DNA of 40,860 nt from an uncultured Blautia sp. (GCA_900547615.1 URHH01000010.1:1-40860), one strand, 5' to 3'. Numbered from the stretch's first letter, positions 23,608 to 32,310 are shown. Numbers and translations: made by a program. The notes: generated by a model from the sequence alone, not told the origin.

Positions 23608-23844
23608 TCATAACTCCAGCGTATACATGGAAGACCATCGGATATGATGGTCTTCCATACTTTTTTCTATATTCTGTTCTTCTTCAGGAACTGTTTTCCA
23701 TGCAAGCCCGCAGCCTGCGCTGATTTCTCCCGGTAAAGGAATCAATCTTCCGGGAATTTCATATTTTTCGCAGAAACTTTCCATTGCCATTGCCTCCACT
23801 GTTGTATCAAAGGTAATCACTAGCGCCGGTTTCTTCTGTCTCAT
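23608..23844 (-). CDS. DUF3343 protein, putative Se/S carrier-like
   Basis: A 78-residue cytoplasmic protein of the DUF3343 family (pattern ALVITFDTTVEAMAMESFCEKYEIPGRLIPLPGEISAGCGLAWK, here spread over residues 7-50). The family is found next to selenium- and sulfur-trafficking genes and is described as a putative Se/S carrier. Cys23 and Cys45 are candidate carrier residues. Its start overlaps the stop of the cysteine-desulfurase-like gene (23841-23844, ATGA), so the two are translationally coupled. Its last 15 or so codons also encode the terminator hairpin of the convergent ohyA gene, whose stop is 1 bp away. Confidence 0.8.
   Translation of the reverse strand: MRQKKPALVITFDTTVEAMAMESFCEKYEIPGRLIPLPGEISAGCGLAWKTVPEEEQNIEKSMEDHHIRWSSMYTLEL
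23627..23666 (+). terminator. ohyA terminator inside the DUF3343 coding sequence
   Basis: A perfect 13 bp stem (23627-23639 with 23646-23658), 6 nt loop, then AC and six T on the plus strand. The minus strand has no matching U-tract. It lies wholly within the DUF3343 gene. Confidence 0.9.
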
Positions 23845-24998
23845 ACTTCGTCCCTCCCGTACTCTCTTAAAGTTGCTGCCGCAACATCTATTTCCTGCTC
23901 CGTATTGTAATGGGAAAAACTGAATCTGACTGCACCCTGGCGTACCGTTCCCAGTGCCTTATGAAGAAGCGGCGCACAGTGCGCTCCCGGGCGGACTGCA
24001 ATTTCATAATCCTCCCACAGCCAGTCGCTAACCTCGCCGGAATCCAGCTTTCCAATATTCAAAGCCACAATTCCCACACGGCTTTCCGGATTCGGATTTC
24101 CATAAACAGTAACATCGGGAATCTCTCTGACCTGCTCTTCAAATCTTTTCCACAGACGCATTTCTTTTTCCCGTATGTTTTCCACAGTTTCCTCTTTAAT
24201 ATACTCAAGTGCTGCTTTCAACCCTGCAATTCCGTGTACATTTAATGTCCCCGCCTCTAATGCCGTGGGCATTTTTCGTGGATGCTCTTCCAAAAAGCTC
24301 TGAACACCGCTCCCTCCTACTTTAAGAGGCGAAAGTTCAAGTCCTTCACGGACATAAATTCCTCCGGTTCCCTGTGGTCCAAGAAGCCCTTTATGCCCTG
24401 TAAAACAAAGAACATCTATCCCCTGCTCTTCCACCTGAATCGGCAACACTCCTGCTGTCTGAGAGGCGTCCACAATAAGAAGAATCCCCCTCTTTTTTGC
24501 AAAAGAAGAAACTCTTTTTAAATCTGTAATATTTCCTGTTACATTAGAAGCATTTGTGATTACAATAGCCTTTGTATTTTCTTTACAGGATTTTTCCAGA
24601 AAGTCATAATCGATACGTCCTTCATTTTCTGGAAATCTTTTATCAAAAGGCACGATTGTAAGCTCCACACCTTCTTTCTCTTTTCTGTAAAGAGGACGAA
24701 GAACGGAATTGTGTTCACAGACTGTAGTAATCACATGATCTCCTTTATGAAACAACCCGTTAATGGCAATATTTAAGCTCTCTGTTGCATTACAGGTAAA
24801 GGCAATCTGTTCCGGATGAGAAGTTCCTAAAAGCTCTGCCAGAAGCTCTCTTGTTCTGTACACGATCCTGGAAGCCTGAAGCGTCGCACCATGAGCGCCT
24901 CTCCCGGCATTTCCCACGGAAGAAATTGCTTTTGCTACTGCCTCTGCCACTTCCGGCGGTTTTCTCCCCGTTGTCGCAGCATTATCTAAATAAATCAT
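23841..24998 (-). CDS. Cysteine desulfurase-like class V aminotransferase
   Basis: PLP enzyme of 385 residues related to SufS/CsdB, of the subgroup found beside yedF. YLDNAATTGRKP marks the N-terminus, the PLP lysine is Lys203 in FTGHKGLLG, and the catalytic Cys341 lies in RPGAHCAPL. It should remove sulfur from cysteine or selenium from selenocysteine and pass it to a carrier. It overlaps yedF by 4 bp (24995-24998) and the DUF3343 gene by 4 bp, so the three proteins are made from one coupled transcript. Selenium rather than sulfur as the real cargo is inferred from context, and no selD or selA lies in the window. Confidence 0.9.
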   Translation of the reverse strand: MIYLDNAATTGRKPPEVAEAVAKAISSVGNAGRGAHGATLQASRIVYRTRELLAELLGTSHPEQIAFTCNATESLNIAINGLFHKGDHVITTVCEHNSVLRPLYRKEKEGVELTIVPFDKRFPENEGRIDYDFLEKSCKENTKAIVITNASNVTGNITDLKRVSSFAKKRGILLIVDASQTAGVLPIQVEEQGIDVLCFTGHKGLLGPQGTGGIYVREGLELSPLKVGGSGVQSFLEEHPRKMPTALEAGTLNVHGIAGLKAALEYIKEETVENIREKEMRLWKRFEEQVREIPDVTVYGNPNPESRVGIVALNIGKLDSGEVSDWLWEDYEIAVRPGAHCAPLLHKALGTVRQGAVRFSFSHYNTEQEIDVAAATLREYGRDEV

Positions 24999-25621
24999 GG
25001 TTTTACAATCAGTCCTGCCTGTGTCATCTTTTCCGCTATCACATACATATTGGTCACTTCTCCAACCTGAAGCTTATCAGAAATCCCATAAAAGTTCAGG
25101 CATGTCCCACAAGTAAGAATTTCAACGCCCTGAGCTGCAAGAGATTTTAAATCTTCCAATGCCGGAGAACCCTCACAAGTAAGAGCCGCTCCCCCATTAT
25201 AAAACAGCATGGTTTTCGGAAGAGTTTCCTGCTGATTTAAGGCGTAAATAAATCCCTTCATCAAAGTTTTTCCAAGCTCCTCGCTGCCCTCTCCCATCTT
25301 GTCGGAAGCGATCACAACCACTGTATTTTTTCTGCTGTCCGGCACACATGCCGCCACATCTGCCTCAAAAACAGGTGTTTCATGAGCCGGCTTCTCTGTT
25401 CCGTCACCCACCGTAAACGTAACCTTATATCTGTTCTCCTTCAGCTTTTCTGATTTCACAGCACAGCCTCTGTTATTTCCAAGCTTCGTTAAATTCTGCA
25501 CTGCAATTTCATTATCTACAACTGTCTCCACTGTTCCGGAACCGTTTAACTCATTTAAAGCCTTCTGAGTTTTTACTACTGGAATAGGGCAGGCGTCACC
25601 CACTGCATTTACTTTGATCAT
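24995..25621 (-). CDS. yedF: Selenium metabolism protein YedF (TusA-like + DsrE-like)
   Basis: The 208-residue product joins an N-terminal TusA/SirA-like sulfur-carrier domain (about 1-70) with the CPxP motif DACPIPVVKTQKAL (Cys11) to a C-terminal DsrE/F-like domain (about 95-205) with CGTCLNFYG near residue 172. This two-domain form is the YedF protein associated with selenium traits. The ATG at 25621 has AGGAGGG six nt upstream; a longer frame would start inside the esterase terminator. It is the first gene of the three-gene cluster with the desulfurase-like enzyme and DUF3343, which likely relay Se or S from cysteine. Confidence 0.93.
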   Translation of the reverse strand: MIKVNAVGDACPIPVVKTQKALNELNGSGTVETVVDNEIAVQNLTKLGNNRGCAVKSEKLKENRYKVTFTVGDGTEKPAHETPVFEADVAACVPDSRKNTVVVIASDKMGEGSEELGKTLMKGFIYALNQQETLPKTMLFYNGGAALTCEGSPALEDLKSLAAQGVEILTCGTCLNFYGISDKLQVGEVTNMYVIAEKMTQAGLIVKP

Positions 25622-25652
25622 GTCTATCCCTCCTGATAAAATATATAAATAA

Positions 25653-25681
25653 ACTATACCAAAAAATCCCCGAACATTCAA
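25653..25681 (-). promoter_or_regulatory. yedF promoter overlapping the esterase terminator
   Basis: Minus-strand TTGAAT (25676-25681), 17 bp, TATAGT (25653-25658). The -35 hexamer lies in the loop of the upstream terminator hairpin and the spacer contains its 3' arm. Confidence 0.55.
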
Positions 25682-25692
25682 TGTCCGGGGAT
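25665..25692 (-). terminator. Terminator of the carboxylesterase gene
   Basis: A 12 bp stem between 25681-25692 and 25665-25676 with one G-U pair on the minus-strand RNA, followed by a T-run, 15 bp after the esterase stop. Confidence 0.88.
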
Positions 25693-25707
25693 TTTCCTCT
25701 ATAAAGC

Positions 25708-27414
25708 TTACTTTAACCCAAATTCTCTTTTTGCTGCTTCCTGCTGGAACTTATCTCTTTCCGGATAAGCGGTATTTACTGTACTCTCAGATTTTCCTTC
25801 ATGCCACCACATAAAAGAGCCGCTGTTTTCTTCCGTACATGTTTCCCATTCTGCAAGACCTTCTCCATTTGGATTACCTGTTTTTACAAAATTGGCAATA
25901 TAAGAAGACATCTCATCTGCAAGCGCGTGATCAGCGTCTGTCCACTGTCTCTGTCCTTCTACATCCCTCATAGAATTAAATGTATACCAGAGCTCAGAAG
26001 AATGGAAAGAACCATAAAAATCTTCATCTCTGTCCACATCCTTATGAGGGGGCAGATTCTGATTAAAATAATATACATAAATATCAGAATCACTGCTCTT
26101 ACTTACTTCTTCTGCAGAAACTACATATTTTGCAAAAGAAGCGTCGCTTCTTGATCGCAAATATGTACGATATGCATCCTCTTCTGTTTCCGCACTATAC
26201 GCTTCTTCGTATCCTTCTCCATATTTTTCTTTCATAGAAGAATCAAACTCTTCCGGCGTCATAGTCCCTGCCGGATCTCCTGTAAGAGAAGTCTGTTCAT
26301 CTGAAGTTCCGCCCATCATAATATTAATATCATCCAGTGCGCCTTCTCTTGAAAGATCTACAGACTCTTCTGTAAAGACATAATCGTCAATTACAAATTT
26401 AGAGCTTGCCTTTGTGATCGCATCGTATAAAGTAAGTGTATCATCTTCTGCAGATTTTGTATCCATGTAGTACTGCGCGTCATGAGAACGGAGCTCTTCC
26501 ACCAGTTCTTCCGATGTTGTCTCCTCAGGAAGTCCCATAGCCTTTTTCACTGTTACTTCTGCTTCTGTCTGAACGGTTTCCATATCTTCAAAAACAGGTG
26601 TGTCTTCCTGAGAAAGAAGTCCGGAAAAACCACTTTGAATAATTGCATTCTGGAATAACCCTTCTGCAAGAGGCGTACGAAGGAGCGCTGTTACATTCTT
26701 CGCACCTGCTGACTGACCGGAAATAGTTACCTTGCCCGGATCTCCTCCAAACTCTCCAATATTTTTCTGTACCCACTCTAATCCTTTGATCAAATCCAGT
26801 ATCGCATAATTTCCTGAACTGCCATTTTCATTTTCTGCTGACAATCCCGGAAGCGTCAAGAATCCGTACATGCTGAGACGATACTGTATACTTACAACAA
26901 CAATACCTTTTTCTGCTAATTTGGACGCATTAAATTCCATTTCAGACGCATGTCCGTGGTTATTTCCGCCTCCATGAACATATACAAGAACCGGCAGCTT
27001 CTCTTCTTTCGATTTTGCCGGCGTATATACATTTAAGTTTAAACCGTTTTCGCTTATTGGAGGATTATAGGAATCGTCAAAATAAAACTCATCCCCCCAG
27101 AATCCGCCTACCGGATTTAATTCTGCCGCACTTTTCTGCATTGCCTGATCCCCCCAGGTATCGCAGACTTTTACATCATCCCAGCTTTCCACATCCTGCG
27201 GAGCCTTCCAGCGGTTTTCTCCTGAAGTATCTGCTGCATACGGAATCCCCTTAAACACCTGTACTCCTTCGGTATCGGAAGGTACTCCCTGCACCTGTCC
27301 TCCTTCTATTGTAATCGCTTCTGCTGCCTCTGCAAAAACTGCTGTACTCCCTGTTGATGTTGCCGCCAGAAGAGCCGCTATCCCCAATGCCCAAATACGT
27401 TTTTTGTTACCCAT
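25708..27414 (-). CDS. Secreted type-B carboxylesterase
   Basis: Alpha/beta-hydrolase of the carboxylesterase/para-nitrobenzyl esterase family, 568 residues. The signal peptide has a basic start (NKKR) and hydrophobic core, with a likely cleavage after VFA (residue 28). The oxyanion-hole motif HGGG is at 147-150, the nucleophile elbow GQSAG holds Ser235, and FHSSELWYTF near residue 470 holds the catalytic His. There is no cell-wall anchor, so it is probably released. The ATG at 27414 follows AAGGAGG. It sits 146 bp downstream of the two-component system; only a -10-like TATGCT (27451-27456) with a poor -35 was seen upstream, which suits activation by that system. The natural ester substrate is unknown. 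Confidence 0.93.
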   Translation of the reverse strand: MGNKKRIWALGIAALLAATSTGSTAVFAEAAEAITIEGGQVQGVPSDTEGVQVFKGIPYAADTSGENRWKAPQDVESWDDVKVCDTWGDQAMQKSAAELNPVGGFWGDEFYFDDSYNPPISENGLNLNVYTPAKSKEEKLPVLVYVHGGGNNHGHASEMEFNASKLAEKGIVVVSIQYRLSMYGFLTLPGLSAENENGSSGNYAILDLIKGLEWVQKNIGEFGGDPGKVTISGQSAGAKNVTALLRTPLAEGLFQNAIIQSGFSGLLSQEDTPVFEDMETVQTEAEVTVKKAMGLPEETTSEELVEELRSHDAQYYMDTKSAEDDTLTLYDAITKASSKFVIDDYVFTEESVDLSREGALDDINIMMGGTSDEQTSLTGDPAGTMTPEEFDSSMKEKYGEGYEEAYSAETEEDAYRTYLRSRSDASFAKYVVSAEEVSKSSDSDIYVYYFNQNLPPHKDVDRDEDFYGSFHSSELWYTFNSMRDVEGQRQWTDADHALADEMSSYIANFVKTGNPNGEGLAEWETCTEENSGSFMWWHEGKSESTVNTAYPERDKFQQEAAKREFGLK

Positions 27415-27559
27415 AAAAATTCCTCCTTTTCCAGTAAATTCTATAAATTCAGCATAACAAAGAAAAGAGATATTAACTATGGCAAAATATCAAAACCAGT
27501 AGCAAATATCCCCTGCCTTTATAATAAAAAACCAAACTTCTCAAAAAATTTCCAAGAAT

Positions 27560-29359
27560 TTAACTTAATCTTTCCGGAAATGAAAAATTAATATATAATC
27601 CGCCTGTTTCTATGCCTTTTGCAGAAAGCTCATACTGATCTCCAAACAGATATGCCATACGTATTCTTATATTATAAATTCCAATATGCTCTCCATCCGG
27701 ATTATTTCTTGGCTCTTCATAAAAATATTCCTGAATTTTCTCAGGGGTCATACCGGTTCCATTATCCCACACTTCTGTTTCAATTCTCTTACCGCTCCGC
27801 CGTATATGGATATGTATTTTACCCGGTATAAGCTTTCCATTTTTATCCCGGTTCAGAAGAATCCCATGTTTAATAGAATTTTCCACAAGCGGCTGAAGCA
27901 TATTTTTAGGATATAATAAATCCTCACATCCCTCTTCTACCGTGAAAAACATGGTAAGCTCATTGCTGCAAAGATAACGCTGAATCGTAATATAGTTTTC
28001 CATCTGCTGCTTTTCCTTTTTCAGCGTATCAAATGCCTGAAGCCCACTGCTCTTCAACCGATCCTTCAGCATTCCGATCAGCGCTCTGTTCAATATCATA
28101 ATATCGTCCGTCTGATTCAGCTCCGCCAGATACGTAATTGTATACAGTGTGTTATAAATAAAATGCGGATCAATCTGAGACACCATCAGACTGTACTCTA
28201 TCTGTTTCTTTGTTTCTTCCTGGTTTTTCAGCTTATCCATCATTTTATAAAATGTATCTGCCAGAATCCCCACTTCATCCTGACTCTGGATTTTAGGCAA
28301 AATCGGATGTTCATAATCCCGTATATTCTTCATCTGCCCTGCCAGAAGCTCCAGCTTATAAAAGCTGCGCCTTAAAATCAAAACAATTAAAAACAGAAGA
28401 AGCACTGCAAAAGAGATAAGAATAAACGAAAAACAGTGAATCCAGTTTTGATAAGGCTGTAAAAAATTCTTCTTTGACAAAGCTGCTGCAATTTTAAGCT
28501 GCTCTATCTTATAGGAACTGCGTATTCCGATTATAACACCTCTGTCTGCTTCCAGAATTTTTACGGTATTCTGATTTTCACTGAATAATTTTTTTCTGTC
28601 AGACAGAGGAATCTTCTCTATCACGCTCTGACTTTTATTTTTGAACAAAATTTCATCCTTATATCCAATCAGCGTATAGTCTCTGATTCCATCTTCTCTA
28701 AAATCTGAAAAAACCGCACGAAAATCCGAAAATGGTTCTATAAGAAAGAGTAAAACCTCATGACCCTCTAATTCTTTTTTTATAACAAGAGAAATAAATT
28801 CCTCTGTCTTTTCTGTTTTCTCAAAAACAGGCGAATAACATCTGATAAGCTCTCCCGGGTATTCCTCTTCTATTTCTTTCATTTTCTCTTTTAAATTTTT
28901 ACACCATTCTGACTGAAAAAGAACCTCTTTATAATCTTCCATTCCCTCTCTACATGCAGACAGCTCCGGAGCCCAGTCTGCCATGAGAACCGCATTTCTT
29001 GTAGACTTTATGGAACCCGGCTCTTTCTTTCCAAGCTTTTCTTCTTTCAAAAGTTCCTGAAGCTTTCTGTTTTCTCCTTTTTCTGCCAGAACAACAACCT
29101 CTTCCTTAAAATCAGAGTCTCGGAAAAATCTTAATAAGTACTGACAATTCTGATGAAGAAGGTAACTTGTCCTGGTAGAAACCGATTCTGTCAACACAGA
29201 CAGATCCTGCTTCATTCTCGGATTTAAAAAATGATACAGAAGCTCCGGCATAAGACAATTCACGGTTATGAGAAGAATAAGCGTCACACCGCAGATTGTA
29301 AAAAAACATTTTTTTATCAACGTTAAATGCCACAGTTTTTCTTTTAATTTCTTCCCCAT
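27560..29359 (-). CDS. Sensor histidine kinase, YesM/LytS-type
   Basis: A 599-residue membrane kinase: transmembrane segment about 18-38, an extracellular sensor of about 270 residues, second transmembrane segment about 309-330, HAMP-like linker (about 331-385), a His_kinase domain with SQIDPHFIYNTL (phospho-accepting His399), and a C-terminal ATPase domain with LVENSIKHG and DNGTGM motifs. The YesM group usually senses sugars or extracellular compounds and partners with an AraC-type regulator, which is exactly the gene 2 bp upstream. The secreted esterase gene follows 146 bp downstream, making it a likely target. The ligand is unknown. Confidence 0.94.
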   Translation of the reverse strand: MGKKLKEKLWHLTLIKKCFFTICGVTLILLITVNCLMPELLYHFLNPRMKQDLSVLTESVSTRTSYLLHQNCQYLLRFFRDSDFKEEVVVLAEKGENRKLQELLKEEKLGKKEPGSIKSTRNAVLMADWAPELSACREGMEDYKEVLFQSEWCKNLKEKMKEIEEEYPGELIRCYSPVFEKTEKTEEFISLVIKKELEGHEVLLFLIEPFSDFRAVFSDFREDGIRDYTLIGYKDEILFKNKSQSVIEKIPLSDRKKLFSENQNTVKILEADRGVIIGIRSSYKIEQLKIAAALSKKNFLQPYQNWIHCFSFILISFAVLLLFLIVLILRRSFYKLELLAGQMKNIRDYEHPILPKIQSQDEVGILADTFYKMMDKLKNQEETKKQIEYSLMVSQIDPHFIYNTLYTITYLAELNQTDDIMILNRALIGMLKDRLKSSGLQAFDTLKKEKQQMENYITIQRYLCSNELTMFFTVEEGCEDLLYPKNMLQPLVENSIKHGILLNRDKNGKLIPGKIHIHIRRSGKRIETEVWDNGTGMTPEKIQEYFYEEPRNNPDGEHIGIYNIRIRMAYLFGDQYELSAKGIETGGLYINFSFPERLS

Positions 29360-29361
29360 CC

Positions 29362-30861
29362 CTATTTTCCTCTTTTCATTTTTTCATAATATTCCTGTGG
29401 GGACAATCCATATGTTTTCTTAAACACCTTTGCCCAGTAAGATGCCGAATTATATCCTGTCTTCGATGCTATCTCCCTCATTTTACTTTCTCCGTTCTCC
29501 AAAAGCTCCTTCGTTTTTTCCATCCTTACCTTTGTAAGAAATTTTCCTGCTGTTTCTTTCTGTTCCTTCTTAAAAAGATCATTCAGCCAGTTCACACTGA
29601 CTCCTGCTTTTTTTGCCACATCCTCTACACTTAAAAAAGGATTTCCGTATTCTTTATAAATAAAATCTTCCGCAGCTTGAAGTACATAATAATCCGACAC
29701 TGCTTTCGGACTTATATACTCCTCGGCCAATTTACACTTGCTTTTTATCCACCTTATAATTCTTTTTACTGTACACAAATATAGAATTTCTTCGTTATAA
29801 ATTTCTTTAATTTTATCTCCCGGCACTATGTTCTCTATCGCCGTCAGAATACCTGTAACAAGTTCTTTAAAATATTCAAAATCATAACTGTACAGCACCG
29901 GGCGAAACAGCCCGTCTATCTTTTCTGCTATATCGGTTTCCTCTCCGGAAAATAAGTCCTCTCCTTTGATTTTTTGCATCTTCCGACACATCTCCGGTTT
30001 CTCATACATATCTGAAAACATAAAGACTTTCATTCCCTCAAAATAACGCTGTTCAAAAATATATTTACTCTTTTCATATTCCTGTCTGCATTGCCATAAA
30101 GATAAATTTTCCCCCAGAAAATAAACGGAAAATGACAGATTATATTCTTCATAAAGAAGTTTCTGAATAAATCTGCCTGTCTGTTCCGACGATGATTCCT
30201 GACTTAAGAGACAGATCCACTGAAAACAGGATACTCTGAAAAGAAGCATTCTACCGTCTGTTCTTTCTTTCAGTCGAGGAATCAGCTCCTTATAGTCTGC
30301 CTCCTTTTCATAAACTCCGGACTTTCCGGATAAAAACTCAGGAACATGGTCCTGTTCAAAAATGAGACAAGCATACTCATTTTCTTCGTATTCAGAAAAA
30401 TAAATATCATCCAGCTCTTCTATTTCTGTCTGAAACAGCGTACGAATATGACTTGTTAATACCTTATTCTGCTTTTCTTTCTTTTTGTCCATATCCTCTT
30501 TTATTTCCCGCAGTTTTTTTTCAAGAAGTGCACAATCCAACTCCTGCTTTAAAATATATTCTCTTACGTTAAGATCAATTGCTGACCTTGCATAATCGAA
30601 CTCATCATAGCTGGATAAAAATATAACAACTGTATCCTGCCTCTTTTCTTTTATTTTTCCGGCAAACTCTATTCCACTCAGTCCCGGCATCTGCACATCT
30701 GTAATAACCAGATCCGGAGAATATTTGCAAAACTCTTCCCATGCTTCAATCCCGTCAATAGCCGACGAAACCAGAGTGAAGCCAAAATCTTCCCATTTTA
30801 TCATATTTACAAAATGAGCAAGAGCGAATTTATTATCTTCTGCAAGCATGACCTTGTACAT
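29362..30861 (-). CDS. Response regulator with AraC-type DNA-binding domain (YesN-like)
   Basis: The 499-residue regulator has a receiver domain at 1-120 with phospho-accepting Asp55 in LVITDVQMPG, a Ser at SSYDEFDYA and Lys in YILKQ, then a middle region of unknown fold (about 130-390) and a C-terminal double helix-turn-helix of the AraC family (about 395-495), ending YGLSPQEYYEKMKRG. It is transcribed just ahead of its cognate kinase, with a 2 bp gap. The ATG at 30861 has AAAGGAG. It most likely activates the downstream esterase gene or genes outside the window; no binding sites were identified. Confidence 0.94.
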   Translation of the reverse strand: MYKVMLAEDNKFALAHFVNMIKWEDFGFTLVSSAIDGIEAWEEFCKYSPDLVITDVQMPGLSGIEFAGKIKEKRQDTVVIFLSSYDEFDYARSAIDLNVREYILKQELDCALLEKKLREIKEDMDKKKEKQNKVLTSHIRTLFQTEIEELDDIYFSEYEENEYACLIFEQDHVPEFLSGKSGVYEKEADYKELIPRLKERTDGRMLLFRVSCFQWICLLSQESSSEQTGRFIQKLLYEEYNLSFSVYFLGENLSLWQCRQEYEKSKYIFEQRYFEGMKVFMFSDMYEKPEMCRKMQKIKGEDLFSGEETDIAEKIDGLFRPVLYSYDFEYFKELVTGILTAIENIVPGDKIKEIYNEEILYLCTVKRIIRWIKSKCKLAEEYISPKAVSDYYVLQAAEDFIYKEYGNPFLSVEDVAKKAGVSVNWLNDLFKKEQKETAGKFLTKVRMEKTKELLENGESKMREIASKTGYNSASYWAKVFKKTYGLSPQEYYEKMKRGK

Positions 30862-30905
30862 ATAATTTCTCCTTTATTTATTCTTCTGATTCGTCTATTG
30901 TTATC

Positions 30906-30933
30906 AGTATAAAACATATTTTTTACAAATCAA
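30906..30933 (-). promoter_or_regulatory. Promoter of the two-component system
   Basis: Minus-strand TTGATT (30928-30933), 16 bp, TATACT (30906-30911), right after the alcohol dehydrogenase terminator. Confidence 0.5.
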
Positions 30934-30937
30934 GCAA

Positions 30938-30975
30938 AAAAAGTCCACTGCCTTATATAAGACAATGGACTTTTT
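30938..30975 (-). terminator. Terminator of the alcohol dehydrogenase gene
   Basis: Arms AAAAAGTCCA (30938-30947) and TGGACTTTTT (30966-30975) with further inner pairing around a TATA loop, and a T-run of seven on the minus strand. Confidence 0.88.
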
Positions 30976-30990
30976 GTAAACTCTTCTTTT

Positions 30991-32172
30991 TTAGAAATCA
31001 ACTTCTGTTCCATAGTACGCACATGTAAACAGTTTTTCCATTTCAGCCGGTGTAATGGCTCTTGGATTGGAACCTGTGCAGGCGTCACCTACAGCCAGCT
31101 CCGCAATCGCTGCGATTTTTTCTTTAAATTCATCTTCCTGAATACCAAATTCCTTTAAGGTTGCCGGAATGTTCAGTTTTGCGTTAAATTCGTCAATCTT
31201 TTCACAAAGGCTGTTAATTAACGCCTGCTCGGAAGTACCGTTTAATCCCATTCTTCTTGCGATTTCCGCATAACGGCTTGCCGCCTCCGGATTCTTTGCA
31301 TTATAACGGATTACATATGGCAGATAAATGGCGTTTGCACAGCCATGAGGAATGTGACCTGTAGAAAATGCTGCTCCTGTTTTATGTGCCATAGAATGTA
31401 CAATACCAAGAAGCGCGTTGGAGAAGGACATTCCTGCAAGGCACTGTGCGTAATGCATCTGCTCTCTTGCATTCTGATTTCCTGCATAAGAAGCCGGAAG
31501 ATAATCAAGTACCATCTCGATTGCCTGCAGTGCAAGCGGATCTGTAAATGCACAGTGAAGAGTGGAAACATATGCCTCGATCGCATGAGTAAGGGCGTCC
31601 ATTCCTGTATATGCCACCTGTTTTGCAGGAAGAGCCTCTACAAGCTCAGGATCCACAATCGCCACGTCCGGTGTGATATTAAAGTCTGCCAGAGGATATT
31701 TAATTCCCTTTGCATAATCTGTAATAACAGAGAAAGCTGTTACCTCAGTTGCAGTACCGGAAGTAGTCGGGATTGCTGCAAATCTTGCTTTCTGTCTCAG
31801 TTCCGGGAAACCAAACGGTACGATCAGATCTTCAAATTTTGTTTCCGGGTATTCATAGAATGCCCACATTGCTTTCGCAGCATCAATCGGAGAACCGCCG
31901 CCCATAGACACGATCCAGTCCGGCTGGAACTCCTGCATCACTTTGGCGCCTCTCATAACAGTTTCAACAGAAGGATCCGGCTCCACGCCTTCGATCAGCT
32001 CTACTTTCATACCGCCCTCTTTCAGATAATTCACTGCTTTATCCAGGAATCCCTGACGTTTCATAGAACCGCCGCCAACTACAAGAACCGCTTTTTTTCC
32101 CTTTAAGTTCTTTAATTCCTCCAGACAGCCTTTTCCATGATAAATATCTCTTGGTAATGTAAATCTTGCCAT
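30991..32172 (-). CDS. Iron-containing alcohol dehydrogenase
   Basis: Group III alcohol dehydrogenase, 393 residues, reducing aldehydes to alcohols with NAD(P)H (butanol/ethanol/1,2-propanediol type). The nucleotide motif GGGSPIDAAKA is at 91-101. The iron ligands expected from FucO are all present: Asp192 and His196 in GMDALTHAIEAY, His259 in VHSMAHK and His273 in GHIPHG. It is cytoplasmic. It is a single-gene unit with its own promoter and terminator. Two sites resembling the Rex operator flank the -10, so expression should rise when NADH is high. The exact aldehyde substrate cannot be assigned. Confidence 0.95.
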   Translation of the reverse strand: MARFTLPRDIYHGKGCLEELKNLKGKKAVLVVGGGSMKRQGFLDKAVNYLKEGGMKVELIEGVEPDPSVETVMRGAKVMQEFQPDWIVSMGGGSPIDAAKAMWAFYEYPETKFEDLIVPFGFPELRQKARFAAIPTTSGTATEVTAFSVITDYAKGIKYPLADFNITPDVAIVDPELVEALPAKQVAYTGMDALTHAIEAYVSTLHCAFTDPLALQAIEMVLDYLPASYAGNQNAREQMHYAQCLAGMSFSNALLGIVHSMAHKTGAAFSTGHIPHGCANAIYLPYVIRYNAKNPEAASRYAEIARRMGLNGTSEQALINSLCEKIDEFNAKLNIPATLKEFGIQEDEFKEKIAAIAELAVGDACTGSNPRAITPAEMEKLFTCAYYGTEVDF

Positions 32173-32211
32173 GCCCCGTCTCTCCTTTTCTATCTATCTC
32201 TCTTTAAATTC

Positions 32212-32229
32212 ATGTTAATCATTTAACAA
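32212..32229 (-). promoter_or_regulatory. Rex-like operator, downstream site
   Basis: Minus-strand TTGTTAAATGATTAACAT matches the clostridial Rex pattern TTGTTAA-N4-TTAACAA at 13 of 14 defined positions. It lies right after the -10 of the adh promoter, where binding would block transcription start. Confidence 0.75.
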
Positions 32230-32233
32230 ACTC

Positions 32234-32262
32234 ATTATATCATTGTTAATATTTTAACGCAA
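32234..32262 (-). promoter_or_regulatory. adh promoter
   Basis: Minus-strand TTGCGT (32257-32262), 17 bp, TATAAT (32234-32239). The start of transcription would fall inside or next to the downstream Rex-like site. Confidence 0.75.
32243..32260 (-). promoter_or_regulatory. Rex-like operator, upstream site in the promoter spacer
   Basis: Minus-strand GCGTTAAAATATTAACAA matches TTGTTAA-N4-TTAACAA at 12 of 14 positions and lies between and over the -35 and -10 boxes. Confidence 0.6.
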
Positions 32263-32310
32263 TGTTTTTCTTATAAATTCTTGTACTTATTATCATACAA
32301 TTCTGATGCA

